A stretch of DNA of 64,000 nt from Symsagittifera roscoffensis (Eukaryota; Xenacoelomorpha; Acoela; Convolutidae), in contig NC_087070.1 in NCBI RefSeq assembly GCF_963678635.1, positions 19,563,318-19,627,317 on the forward strand. The letters are read 5' to 3'. Positions within the stretch are counted from its first letter, which is position 1; the number at the start of each line of letters is the position of its first letter. Both the position numbers and the translations under genes were made by a program. This document shows positions 39,780-52,870 of the stretch, piece after piece. The notes under the pieces are model-generated. The model was not told where the DNA came from, made no database searches, and saw nothing but the letters and a program-made list of their open reading frames with translations.

Positions 39780-42310
39780 GAGCAAACTGCCGGAAAAACT
39801 GTTATGTTTGTGTTGATTTTCGCATAATTTCATTTAATAGAATGGCTCAAAGACCAGAAAGTACAGAACTGACAAAGCCATTGTCGTCTGAGACACGAAA
39901 AACGAGACAGTCAGCCTAGTTAAAATTAGAAAAATATTTTTGCCCAAGAAATTTTTTTTTCAATTCAGTGGTTTTCAAGGGTAAATTGAAATTTTGAACG
40001 TCTTATTGAAAGTAAATTGCTGGAAAAAGATTCACAGTTTATAATTGACCCTCCATGGTTTCACTTGATAGAATGGTATATAAGACAAAAACGTGACGAA
40101 CTATCGATGACATTGCCGTCTAAGACAAATATAACGTGACAGTCGTTCATTTGGAATAATTTGCACTTACCTAAAACAAAATCATCAAAATTTTTGCATT
40201 GAATTTTGAGAAATACAACCGAAAAGTTTTAGAATTGAAAAGTATTTTCACAATAGCTAAAACTGCGAAAAAAAAGAGCAGATAGTAGATAAAACATTTC
40301 GTTTACAAATAAAAACATTAAATTGGATTTTTTTTCCACTTTAATTTTGTTTTGCGTCGTTCACAATTCTGCTAGAGTTTCTGCAATTATCAAATGAGTA
40401 ATGCGGAAACTTTGCAAAGCGAGGGTACGGCCTACTGCATTTCTAAAATTAAACTCAAAGTGCAAAAAGATTCCGTTAATTTCTCCCACTCTACTTGCCC
40501 ATTTGCTCCCTTACAAACCCCCCAGCCCAACGATTGCCCCTTGCCCCCCCCCCCGCACCAGAACGACCTTCACCCCCCGCACCTGAAACAAGAGCACCAT
40601 CCCCTGCACTTGATCCAAGCGCCACCCAACTGATCTTGTTCAGGAAGGGTAATAGTGGGGAGGGAGGGGTGTTGGTTCAGTTGGGGAGGTTCATATGGGG
40701 GGGGGGGTTTCATGCTAAAAGACAAATATAACGTGACAGTCGGTCATTTGGAATAGTTGCACTTACCTAAAACAAAATCATCAAAACTTTTGCATACAAT
40801 TTTGAGAAATACAATCGAAAAATTTTGAAATTGAAAAGTATTTTCACAATAGCTAAAACTGCGAAAAAAAAGAAACAGATACTAGAGAATACCTTTTGAT
40901 TTCAAGTAAAAAACATCCTACTTGGTCTAGAGTTTAAAAAATAGCAAGAAAGCTGAAACAGCGAGCTTTGTCAGGACCATTGTTCTCTTAGATTCAGTGA
41001 CGAAGACAAAGCTCCCTAATTGCGTAAATTGGGTGTAATAACATTTTTTGATTTTTTGCGAGCATAGTTTTGTTGCATCATTATGGTTGTTTAAGCCACC
41101 TACCGAACCCTATTGTGTCTGTACACTTGTATTGTCAACCCTTTTGGTGTCTCGATGTTGAGAAAGATAACACGCATCTAAGAAGAGTGAAAAAAACTGA
41201 GTTCAATAAATTTTCGTCGTCTAAAATATTGTTTTTATAATCGATTCCCTTGTTAAGCTCAGACAATAAAATTGGACAAAAAATGCTGTTAAACACATAA
41301 TGCAACATATTTCAGTTGAAATCCTTAATTAAGTTTTATAAAATAAGAAGGAAACTTTAAATTGGATTAATTTTTCTAGTTCAAATTTGTTTTGCGTCGT
41401 TCAAACTTTTGCCCGAAATTTTGCAATTATCAAATGAGTAATGCGGAAACTGTGCAAAGCGAGGGTACGGCCTACTGCATTTCTAAAATTAAACTCAAAG
41501 TGCAAAAAGATTCCGTTAATTTCTCCCACTCTACTTGCCCATTTGCTCCCTTACAAACCCCCCAGCCCAACGATTGCCCCTTGACCCCCCTCCCCCACAC
41601 CATAACGACCTTCACCCCCGCACCTTAAACAAGAGCCCCATCCCCTGCACCTGAAGCAACCCCCACACAACTGATCCAGTTCAGGTAGGTTGAGAGTGGG
41701 GAGGGGGTTGGTTCAGTTTGGTTTCATGTGGGGGGAGGGGGGGAGGGTTATGTCAAAGGACAAAGATAACGTGACAGTCGGTAATTTGGAATAGTTGCAC
41801 TTACCTAAAACAAAATCATCAAAAACTTTGCATACAAGTTTGAGAGATTCGAGCGAAAATTTTTAGAATTGAAATGTTTTTTCACTATAGCTAAAACTGC
41901 GAAAAAAAATTAGATAGTAGATAATACATTTCGGTTACAAATATCTAACAGTATACCTGGTCTAGAGTTTAAAAACTCAAGAAGTATCAAGAAAGCTGAA
42001 ACAGTGAGCTTTGTCAGGACCATTGTTCTATTAGATTCAGTGACGAATCCGAGAAGACAAAAGTTTGATTTGATTACAATTTGTGCGAGCATAGTTTAGT
42101 TGCACTATTTTTGATCAAGCCACCTACCGAATCCTATCGTTTCTATGTACTTGTTTTGTCAATCCTATTCGTGTCTCGAGGTAGAGAAAGATAACGCGCA
42201 TCTAAGAAGAGTGAGAAAAAAAATGTTTATAATAGATTTTCGTCGTCTAGAAAAATTGTTTATAAAATCTGTTCCCTTGATTCGCTCAGACAACTAAACT
42301 GGGCCAAAAA
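39780..42310 (+). repeat. ~1-kb tandem repeat, two full units plus a diverged partial one
   Basis: Unit 1 (about 40318-41355) and unit 2 (about 41356-42310) share TGCGTCGTTCA, ATGAGTAATGCGGAAACT, GATTCCGTTAATTTCTCCCA, CATCTAAGAAGAGTGA and TTTTCGTCGTCTA in order. A more diverged partial unit precedes them (39780-40317). The proline-rich open frames over the C-tracts differ between units by frameshifts, so they are not genes. Confidence 0.8.
40648..40710. repeat. G-rich tract with quadruplex potential
   Basis: Several runs of four or more G lie within about 60 bp (GGGGAGGGAGGGG, then GGGGAGG, then G10-11), with C-runs about 100 bp upstream. The matching place in the next unit (41690-41755) has the same character. 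Confidence 0.6.
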
Positions 42311-42319
42311 TGGTTTAAA

Positions 42320-45300
42320 AAATAATGTGTGCTCAATTTTGCGCCTATTTCCAGAAAGTGAGGTCTGTACCTACAAATTAAATACTTGTTTTTTTTTAAA
42401 TTCTTTCCAAAAAAAACTCATCTTATAATCTTAGTTGATTTAATTAACTTAGTTGATAGATTGGAGTGACTTATATGACTTTTTTTTCAATAATATAAAC
42501 CGTTCTTGTTAACTCTTCAATTGAGTTTGTTTCAATAAAAAAACTGTTTTTGATGGTTTTTGATAATTTTTCGTACCTTTTTGTCAGATTTCTGGCATAT
42601 GGGTACATGTCAGAGCACTGAATCTAAATAGTCATTCCTCTGACCTTTTTTTTGAGTTTCAAAGTGATTCCCTAATATGTGCGCAGTTATAAGCCTATTT
42701 CCAGAAACGTGAGGTCTATACCTACAAATTAAACACTTGTTTTTTTCTAAATTCTTTAAAAAAAAAATCATCAAATAGTCTTCTGTAAATGTCTTAGTTA
42801 ATAGATCGGAATGTCCTCAATGACATTTTTCAATAATCAAAACCGCTGTTATTAACTCTATAAATGAGTTTGTTTCGATTAAAAAACTGTTTTTGATGGT
42901 TTTTGATGATTTTTTGTACCCTTTTGTCAGTTTTGTGGCATATGGGTACATATCAGAGCGCTGGAGCTGCAGAGCCAGCTCTCTGACCTCTTTTGTTTTT
43001 TTGAGATATAAAATAAGTGCCTAATGTGTACGCAATTTCGTGCTCACTTCCAGAAACGTGAGGTCTGTACCTACAAATTAAACACTTGTCTTTTTTTTGA
43101 AATTCTTTTCAAAAAAATTCACCAAATAATCTTCTCGAAAGGTCTTGGTTGATAGATTGGAATCTCCTCTATGACACTTTTCAGAGATCTAAACAGCTCT
43201 TGTTAACACGCTTATTGAGTTTGCTCAAATTGAAAAAATTGTGTTTGATGGTTTTTGATGATTTTTTGTTCCATTTTGTCAGTTGTTTGGCATATGGGTG
43301 CATGTCAGTGCGCTTGACACTTAGACCCGGGCCCTCTGACTTCTTTTACTTTTTTGAATTTCAAAATAAGCTCCTCGTGTGCGCAATTTTACGCCTATTT
43401 CCAGAAACGTGAGGTCTGTGCCTACAAATTAAACAGTTGTTTTTTTTTTTCAAATTCTTTCTAAAAAAACTCCTATATTAACCTTCTCTAAATGTCATAG
43501 TTGATAGATTAGAATGTCATCTATGACACTTTAAGTATTATGAACCGACCTCGCTGTCTCTATAATTGAGATTGTTTTAATTAGAAAACTGTTTTTGGTG
43601 GTTTTCGATGATTTTTTGTACCCTTTTGTCAGATTTTCTGGCATATGGTACAAGTCAGATCGCTGGACCCTTAGAGTCAGCCTTCTTACCTCTTTTATTT
43701 GATTGAGTTTCAAAGTGAGTGCCTAATGTGTGGGTCATTTAATGTCTATTTCCAGAAACGTGAGGTCTGTACCTACAAACTAAACACTTTTTTTGGAATT
43801 TTTATTAAAAAAAACTCACCAAACAATCTTCTCGAAATGTCTTGGTTGATAGATTGGATTCTCTTCTATGACACCTTTTAAAAATATAAAACCCCACTTG
43901 TTATCTCCCTAATTGAGTTTGTTTAAATTAGAAAAACTGTTTTTGATGGTTTTTGATGATTTTTTTTGTACCCTTTTGTTAGTTGTCTAGCATATGGGTG
44001 CAAGTCAGAGCGCTTGACTTTTAGAGCCAGTCCACTGACCTCTTTTAACTTTTTTTGATTTTCAAAATAAGCGCCTAATGTGCGCGCAATTTTACGCCTA
44101 ATTCCAGAAACATGAAGTCTGTACCTACAAAATAAACAATTGTTTTTATTAAAACTCTTTAAAAGAAAAAATCATCAAAAAGTCTTCTCTAAATGTTTTG
44201 GTTGATAGATCAGACTCATTTCTATGACACTTTTCAAAATTAGTTACCGTTCTTGTTAACTCCTTGTTTGAATTTGTTTCAACTAGAAAACTGTTTTTGA
44301 TGGTTTTTGATGATTTTTTTGTACCATTCTGTCAGATTTTCTGGCATATGGGCACAAGTCAGAGCTCTAGACCTTTAGAGCCAGCCCTCTGATCTCTCTT
44401 GTTTCAAGTTTCGAAAAAAGTGACTAATGTGCGAGTCATTTTGCGCCTACTTCCAGAAACGTGAGGTCTGTACCTACTAATACACACTTGTTTTTTTTAG
44501 AATTTCATTTCCAAAAAAAATTTTCTCTTTAACTCTTGGTTCATAGATCGGAATCTCCTCTATGACACTTTTCATCAAAAAAAATTGTCGTTAACTCCCT
44601 TATTGAGTTTCTTTCAACTAGAAAACTGTTTTTGATGATTTTTTGTACCCTTTTGTCAGATTTTCTGGCATATGCGCACAGGTCAGAGCTCTGGACCTTT
44701 AGAGCCAGTCCTCTGACCTCTTTTATCTTTTTTTTTGAATTTCAAAAAAAGCGTCTAATTAACGCGCAATCTTACGCCTATTTCCAGAAACATGAGATCT
44801 GTACCTACAAATTAAACAATTGTTTTTTTTTAAACTCTTTTAAAGAAAAAAATCATCAAAAAGTCTTCTCTAAATGTTTTTGTTGATAGACCGGGCTCAT
44901 TTCTATGACACTTTTCAAATTTAGTTACCGTTCTTGTTAACTCCGTAATTGAGTTTTTTTTTCAACTAGAAAACAGTTTTTGATGGTTTTTGATGATTTT
45001 TTGTACCCTTTTGTCAGCTTTTCTGGCATATGCGCACAAGTCAGAGCTCTGGACTTTTAGAGCCAGCCTTCTTACCTCTTTTATTTGATTGAGTTTCAAA
45101 GTGAGTGCCTAATGTGTGGGTCATTTAATGTCTATTTCCAGAAACGTGAGGTCTGTACCTACAAACTAAACACTTTTTTTGGAATTTTTATTAAAAAAAA
45201 CTCACCAAACAATCTTCTCGAAATGTCTTGGTTGATAGATTGGATTCTCTTCTATGACACTTTTCAAAAATATAAACCGCCCTTATTATCTCCCTAATTA

Positions 45301-47735
45301 TCTCCCATGTTTTAAATAAAAGAACTGTTTTACTTTTTTTGAATTTCAAAATAAGCGCCTTGTGTGCGCAATTTTACGCCTATTTCCAGAAACGAGAGGT
45401 CTGTGCCTACAAATTAAACAGTTGTTTTTTTCAAATTCTTTTTAAAAATTCATAAATTAACCTCCTCTAAATGTCTTAGTTGGTAGATTGGAATGTCCTC
45501 TATGACACTCTTAGTTTTATGAACCAACATTGTTTTCTCTTTTTTTCTCTATAATGGAGTTTGTTTCAATTAGAAAACTGTTTTTGGTGGTTTTTAATGA
45601 TTTTTTGTACCCTTCAGATTTTCTGGCATATGGGACATGTCAGATCGCTGGACCTTTACAGCCAGTCCTCTGACCTCATTTATGTTTTTTTGAATTTCAA
45701 AATAAGCGCCTTGTCTGCGCAATTTTACGCCTATTTCCAAAACGTGAGGTCTGTGCCTACAAATTAAACACTTGTCTTTTTTTTAAATTTCTTTTCAAAA
45801 ATTTCACCAAATACTCTTCTCGAAATGTCTTAGTTGATAGATTGGAATCTCTATGACGCTTTTCAAAAATCTAAACAGCTCTTGTTAAGTCCCTTATTGA
45901 GTTTGCTTAAATTGAAAAAATTGTGTTTGATGGTTTTTGATGATTTTTTGTGCCATTTTGTCAGTTCTTTGGCATATGGTTGCATGTCAGTGCGCTTGAC
46001 CCTTAGACCCGGGCCCTCTGACCTCTTTTACTTTTTTTGAATTTCAAAATAAGCGCCTTGTGTGCGCAATTTTACGCCTATTTCCAGAAACGTGAGGTCT
46101 GTGCCTACAAATTAAACAGTTTTTTTTTTTCAAATTCTTTTTCAAAAAATCATAAATTAACCTCCTCTAAATGTCTTAGTTGGTAGATTGGAATGTCTTC
46201 TATGACACTCTTAGTTTTTTTTATGAACCAACATTGTTTTCTCTTTTTTTCTCTATAATGGAGTTTGTTTCAATTAGAAAACTGTTTTTGGTGGTTTTTA
46301 ATGATTTTTTGTACCCTTTTGTCAGATTTTCTGGCATATGGGACATGTCAGATCGCTGGACCTTTACAGCCAGTCCTCTGACCTCATTTATATTTTTTTG
46401 AATTTCAAAATAAGCGCCTTGTGTGCGCAATTTTACGCCTATTTCCAGAAACGTGAGGTCTGTGCCTACAAATTAAACAGTTGTTTTTTTTTCAAGTTCT
46501 TTCTAAAAAAACTCCTAAATTAACCTTCTCTAAATGTCTTAGTTGGTAGATTAGAATGTCCTCTATGTCACTCTAATTATTATGAACCGACCTTGTTGTC
46601 TCTATAATTGAGATTGTTTTAATTAGAAAACTATTTTTGGTGGTTTTTGATGATTTTTTGTACCCTTTTGTCAGATTTTCTGGCATATGGGACATGTCAG
46701 ATCGCTGAACCTGTAGAGTCAACCTTCTTACTTCTCTTATTTGATTGAGTTTCAAAATAAGTGCCTAATGTGTGGGTCATTTAGCGCCTTTTTCCAGAAA
46801 CGTGAGGTCTGTACCTACAAACTAAACATTTTTTTTGAAATTCTTATTTAAAAAAATTCACCAAACAATCTTCTCGAAATGTCTTGGCTGATAGATTGAT
46901 TCTCCTCTATGAAACTTTTCAAAAATATAAACCGCTGTTATTATCTCCCTAATTGTGTGGGTCATTTAGAGCCTTTTTCCAGAAACGTGAGGTCTGTGCC
47001 TACAAACTAAACATTTTTTTTGAAATTCTTATTTAAAAAAATTCACCAAACAATCTTCTCGAAATGTCTTGGCTGATAGATTGGATTCTCCTCTATGACA
47101 CTTTTCAAAAATATAAACCGCCCTTATTATCTCCCTAATTATCTCCCATGTTTTAAATAAAAGAACTGTTTTTGATAGTTTTTGATGATTTTTTGAACCC
47201 TTTTGTCAGCTGTCTGTCATATGGGTGCATGTCAGAGCGCTTGACCTTCAGAGCCAGTCCCCTGATTTATTTTAACTTTTTTTGATTTTCAAAATAAGCG
47301 CTTAATGTGCGCGCAATTTTACGCCTATTTCCAGAAACATGAGGTCTGTACCTAGAAACTAAACAATTGTTTTTTTTTTTGAAATTCAATTAAAAAAAAT
47401 TCATCACAAAGTCTTCTCTGAATGTTTTGGTTGATATATCGGGATCATTTCTATGACAATTTTTAAAATTAGATACCGTTCTTGTTAACTCCTTAATTGA
47501 GTTTGTTTCAACTAGAAAACCGTTTTTGATGGTTTTTGGTGATTTTTTTTGTACCAATCTGTCAGATTTTCTGGCATATGGGCACAGGTCAGAGCTCTGG
47601 ACCTTTAGAGCCAGCCCTTTGACCTCTTTTGTTTCAAGTTTTGAAATAAGTGCCTAATGTGCGAGTCATTTTGCGCCTATTTCCATAAACGTGATGTCTG
47701 TACCTACTAATAAACACTTGTTTTTTTTTTGCTTT
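42320..47735 (+). repeat. Tandem array of ~350-bp units, block 1 (about 17 units)
   Basis: Units recur at a spacing of 336-356 bp, measured at GTGAGGTCTGTACCTACAAA (42359, 42705, 43058, 43411, 43763, 44113, 44460, 44796, 45144, 45391, 45745, 46091, 46447, 46801, 46985, 47339, 47690). Two spacings are short (247 and 184). Other constant words are TTGATGGTTTTTGATGATTT, GTCAGATTTTCTGGCATATG and CGCCTATTTCCAGAAA. Open frames across units are short and shift with the indels, so I do not call genes. Confidence 0.9.
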
Positions 47736-47748
47736 TAGCCTAATTGTT

Positions 47749-50692
47749 GTGATAAACTTATTAAATAGTTTCAGACCAACAGTACGTACGCGGAGCCGCC
47801 GTGGTGGCCCCGATAATCATTCGACTGATACTAGTGACACAACATCTGCCTTTTGGGCCTCGGAAGGCTGCTCACGACCATCAGGTGACGTAAGCTGGAT
47901 ACAATGCGACAACTGTGACACATGGTTACACAGTGATTATGTTGGAGTGACCAAAAAAGCAGCCCTCAACATCGATTTCATATGTGACAACTGCAAAATT
48001 GAACTCAACCGAAGCCGCAGACAAATATGCCCTGACTGCAACCGACTCGTCACGGTTAAGGCAAACAAGCAGTTCCACACACATGGTCCCATAAACAACC
48101 GATATCCAGGCACCGGAAAGAACACTACTCGCGATACAGACAAACGACATGAGTTAGATTTTGAAAATTTTCAAACAACTCAATTTATTGATTTGTTAAC
48201 TAATTTATTATGTCCCACAGTTAAATTTGTCCCTAAATTCGCACGTGTCAACTTTGCCTCCACGTTTGCTGAATGCATCAAAGAGGAGGTTACTACCCCG
48301 GAAAGCAAGGAAGCATGGGGTCGCTATCTGATCATGCCCTCTTGCTGCCTCCGCAAACCTACACGCGCAGGTAAGAAGGTCAGAGCCTCACTTGGAAGCA
48401 CCATACAGCAACAGATAAATGCTTTCAACAGGGGTGAGTACACTTTGCCTTCTCCAGTCTCGCAGAAACCAGCAAGCTCTGGTAACAACGACAACTCCAA
48501 ACTGATTGCTGCCAAACTTGACGAAGGAGATATCAAGGGAGCTGTCAGGTTGGCAGCCAGCGACGATACTTTCTTGCCACAGACTCTTGAGAACAAAACA
48601 CTGCTCGACGCGAAACACCCTCTTGCACCCGCAGACAAAGCTACATCCCCATCCAACGACTGTGTTCAACTTCAAGTTAGTCAGTCTGAAGTCAGGAGAG
48701 CGGTCATGTCTTTTAACGCAGGTAGTGCTGTTGGACCGACGGGCCTCAGACCACAACACGTGAAAGACGCACTTTCGCCATCTGCTAACGAAGCTGGCAA
48801 CAACCTGCTCTCGCATCTGACAGACTACACAAATTTATTGTTGACAGGCAGCATCCCTGCGTTCATCAGGCCTGTCGTTTCCAGTGCTACACTCATCTCT
48901 TTGGCCAAGAAATGTGGCGGAATACGCTCGATCGCGATTGGAGACACTTTGCGAAGACTCACTTCCAAATGCATTTCACGGCGCATGCTGGAATAACTCA
49001 AAGATTATTTTTGGCCATTTCAGCTAGGAGTTGGTGTTAAACACGGAAGGGAGGCGGTGGCCCATGTAGCGCGCGATTTCATTGAATGCGCAGAACGTGA
49101 TCAAGCCTTTGTCAAAATTGACTTTGCCAACGCCTTCAACAGTGTAAGACGTGATGTCATTTTGAAAGCCATCAATGAACACGCCCCGGAGATCCTTAGC
49201 TTTGTGAAACTCTGCTACGAAGACAGCAGTTTCTTGATATATGGTGCCTTCACCACCAAATTAACAGAAGGGTTTCAGCAAGGCGACCCCTTGGCTACGT
49301 TTGGCTTTTGTCTTGTCCTACATCCTGCTTTGCAGAAACTCTTGAGCAAGCTGAAAACTGGATACCTGGATGACGTTGCTTTTGCTGATGAATGGCGCAC
49401 CACTCTCCTTGATCTTCTGAGTATCAAACAAGCATGTGAGAAACTTGGTCTTCTTTTGAATGAGAAGAAATGCGAGGTGACAAATTTTGGGAGCAGTAAA
49501 AAGGAGATAGAAAGAGCTTTTCGTGAGACATTACCCACTATTCAAGGCGTTGATGCCGAAGACAGCAGACTTCTTGGGAATGGTCTAGGCACTCGGTCGA
49601 TTCGAGCAGAGTTAGTGGACAAACTTGCGAAACTCAAGACACTCCTGCAGCGAACAGCTTCTTTACCATGTCAAACAGTTTTTTTCTCATTAAAAATTGT
49701 TTCTTTGTCCCTAAATTTAGTATGTCCTCCGCGATAATCCTGCCTTTAAACACACAGATTTACTCAACGAAATCGACACACTTGTACGTCTTGAACTTGA
49801 GACAATCTTCAACTGTATCATTTCCGGTGTTTCTTTCAGTCAAATTTGCTTGCCCACGAAACAAGGAGGGTTTGGTCTTTCAAACACCAGCACTCTCAGC
49901 TCATCGGCATTTATTGCTTGTTTTGTTTCCACTGAAAATTTACGGCACTGCCTTGCTCCTGAGATAAGCAATCCTGGTCTTTTTAACGAAGCCGTCGACC
50001 ACTGGGAGTCTCTCAGCAACCAACGATTTGAAGACTTAACCCCCCAGTGCGCTCAAAAATTTTGGACGAAACCTATCTACGAACAACAATCCGCAAACAT
50101 TTTGAGCAATTGCACCGAAGAAAACTCACTTGCTCCTTATCTTCCTTCTCGTCCGCTGGGTCTGACTTTGTTCGATGATGAGTTCCATATTTCAGCTGGT
50201 CTGCGTCTAGGAGCCTCACTAACCGCACAACACACGTGCAAATGTGGCTATGTCGCAGCAACAGACGGAAGACACGCACTTGTCTGCCCGAATATCAAGC
50301 ACAGGTTCATCGGACACTCGAATTGCAACATGATCATTAAAGATTCTATAAAATCACTCGGCATCAGTTCCACACTAGAACCTATCGGGCTGCTACGCAA
50401 AGATGGACGCAGACCAGATGGACGCACACAAATGCCATGGTAGCGAGGACGGACCTTGGCATGGAATTTCACATGTATAAGTCGTTTGGCAAACTCTAAT
50501 CTGCGAATGGGAGTTCTTCCGGGTGCCAATGCAGCTTCCGAGGCCGAAGTCCGCAAAAGAAACGACTATTCAGACCTGCCTTCCACTGTAATTTTCGAAC
50601 CCGTTGCCATGGAAACACTGGGTGGCGCTGGTAGGTCTACTGCAAGTTTCTTGAAAGAACTTGCAAGGCGAATAACAGTCTTAACAGGTGAG
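47749..50692 (+). pseudogene. Zinc-finger reverse transcriptase of a non-LTR-type element, multiply broken
   Basis: The N-terminus has a degenerate PHD-like finger (WIQCDNCDTWLH .. FICDNC; the expected Cys after the His is Tyr) and a C2H2-like CPDCNR..HTH. RT follows: GPTGLRPQHV, KIDFANAFNSVRRD (motif A), FQQGDPLATFGF (motif B), YLDDVAFADE (motif C). After that come PKF..YVLRDNPAF and a C-terminal region with RPDGRT and FEPVAMETLG. Defects are TAA at 48994, two opposite frameshifts between about 49665 and 49730, and TAG at 50441. No endonuclease, integrase or RNase H domain is recognised. It looks like an LTR-less mobile-element RT of a type common in invertebrate genomes; I cannot fix the clade. 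It sits inside the 350-bp repeat array and interrupts a unit without clean target duplication. Confidence 0.75.
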
Positions 50693-51371
50693 AAACTAAC
50701 TTTTCATTTTAACTCCCTAATTGAGTTTCTTTCAATTAGAAAACTGTATTTGATGATTTTTTTGTACCCTTTTGTCAGATTTCCTGGCATATGCGCACAG
50801 GTTAGAGCTCTGGACCTTTAAAGCCAGTCCTCTGACCTCTTTTACCTTTTTTTTGAGTATCAAAATAAGCGCCTAATGTGTGCGAGATTTTACGCCTATT
50901 TCCAGAAACAGGTCTTTACCTACAAATTAAACAATTGTTTTTTCGTGAAACTTTTAAAAAAAAAAGTTCATCAAAAAGTCTTCTCTAAATGTCTTGGTTG
51001 ATAGATCGGAATCATTTCTATGACACTTTTCAATATTAGATAATGTTCTTGTTAACTCCCTAATTGAGTTTGTTTCAACTAGAAAACTGTTTTTGATGGC
51101 TTGTGATGAATTTTTTGTACCATTCTGTCAGATATTCTGGCATATGGTCACACAGGTCAGAGCTCTGGACCTTTAGAGCCAGCACTCTGACTTCTTTTTT
51201 TCAAGTTTCGAAATAAGTGCCTAATGTGCGAGTCATTTTGCGCCTACTTCCGGAAATGTGAGGTCTGTACCTACCAATAAACACTTGTTATTTTTAGAAT
51301 TTCATTTCAAAAAAAAACATCAAAAAATCTTCTCTTTTTGTCTTGGTTGATAGATCGGAATCTCCTCTATG
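50693..51371 (+). repeat. 350-bp tandem array, block 2
   Basis: Almost two units (markers at 50910 and 51260) between the reverse transcriptase and the solo LTR. The block starts in the middle of a unit, at TTTTAACTCCCTAATTGAGT. Confidence 0.85.
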
Positions 51372-52253
51372 TGCCATTCTGCCAGATGACACAGCACAAC
51401 CTTCCGGCGACATAAAAAAGTGTGACTAAAGGCCTTATGAACAAAAAAGTGTTGCGACGGAGGGTCAGAATGTTCTAGAATTTTTATTTTTAAAATTTCG
51501 ATTGGAAGAAGAACATTTCTGAGAAATAGAGAAAAGACGGCCATTTTGAATAAAAAAGACGAAAATCAGAACCACGATAGAGATTGTGAAGAACAGTTGT
51601 ATCAGAGACAGAAAAACAAGGAGCCTCTTATCGTGGCAAAAACACACGATAAGGACCTTAGCGACAGATATTTGTGGAGACGGAGGCTTCAGTGGGGGGA
51701 AGAGAAATACCACGGAACCCTCCCGGGACACGAAATATAGGAGATAAGAGTGTTATCTCAAGAAAATCACGGGAGCGGAGGCTTGGTCCCCCAGAGACTG
51801 TTATATGTGAAGGGACTGGGTAAACTGACTATAACAGCTGCTGTAATGTCCTAGATCTTAATTAACACCGTTATTATTTAATATTTCAGAGCATGAGTAG
51901 ATAGAAAAGGGAAAGGGTCAATCCATCTCCAATGGATTTAATATAAAACTGTCACACAAAAACATAATAAAATAGGTTGTTCGAGCCGTGTTTTTAATGA
52001 CAATCACGTAGTCTGAGGATCCGAGACTCAGCTATGTGGTTGTGTTCGCATGTAAACGAAAGCTGATCAAAAGTCGTTTGACTGATGGCCTAAAAATGGT
52101 AACTTTTTACTTTGCCCTAGACAGACCAGAAAATCAACTGGCAAGGTCGAGACGGTGAAAAACGAGTAGAATTAAGGTAACTGACGCCTGCCAGTCGTTA
52201 ATAGGTACTTTTTCTAAGCTCCGTCGCTGTGTGATATTTGGGCGAATGTTACA
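51372..52253. mobile_element. Solo LTR (882 bp) with 5-bp target-site duplication
   Basis: The insert begins TGCCATTCTG and ends TGTTACA, obeying TG..CA, and is flanked by CTATG on both sides (51367-51371 and 52254-52258). The surrounding repeat unit is otherwise continuous (CTCCTCTATG|ACACTTTTCA). Inside are an AATATAAAACTG TATA-like stretch near 51940 and ATAATAAAATAG nearby. No coding region. A solo LTR arises by recombination between the two LTRs of a complete element. Confidence 0.85.
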
Positions 52254-52870
52254 CTATGACACTTTTCATTAATAGAAACAGCTGTTGTTAACTCCCTAAT
52301 TGAGTTTCTTTCTCCTAGAAAACTGTTTTTGATGATTTTTTGTATCCTTTTTTCAGATTTTCTGGCATATTTGTACATAACAGAGAGCTGGACCTTTAGA
52401 GCCAGCTCTCTGATCTCTTTTACCTTTTTTTGAGTTTCAAAATAAGCGCCTAATGTGTGCGCAATTTTACGCCTATTTCCAGAAACAGGTCTTTACCTAC
52501 AAATTAAACAATTGTTTTATCGTGAAACTTTTTTTTTTTGAAAATTCATCAAAAAGTCTTCTCTAAATGTCTTGGTTGATAGATCGGAATCTCCTCTATG
52601 ACACTTGTCATTAATAGAAACAGCTGTTGTTAACTCCCTAATTGAGTTTCTTTCACCTAGAAATCTGTTTTTGATGATTTTTTGTACCGTTTTGTCAGAT
52701 TTTCTGGCATATTTCTACATAACAGCGCTCTCTGACCTCTTTTATTTTTTTGAGTTTCAAAATAGGTGCTTAATGTGTGCGTCATTTTGCGCCTATATCC
52801 AGAAAGGTGAGGAATGTACCTACAATTTAAACACTAGATTCTTCTTGAAATTCTTTTCAAAAAATAAATC
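52254..52870 (+). repeat. 350-bp tandem array, block 3
   Basis: The last two units (markers at 52485 and 52807), ending at about AAATTCTTTTCAAAAAATAA. Confidence 0.85.

Noticed and set aside
40394..41628. Proline-rich open frames over the C-tracts
   Set aside because: They follow from CCCC runs inside a tandem repeat and change frame between units.
43149..46755. Many 60-90 residue frames in the 350-bp array
   Set aside because: They shift with indels between units, lie on both strands, and have no known motif.
47749..50692. Intron inside the zinc-finger RT between about 49665 and 49730
   Set aside because: The sequence between the two frames still encodes the expected RT-thumb segment in a third frame (NSFFLIKNCFFVPKF), so two frameshifts explain it better than an intron.
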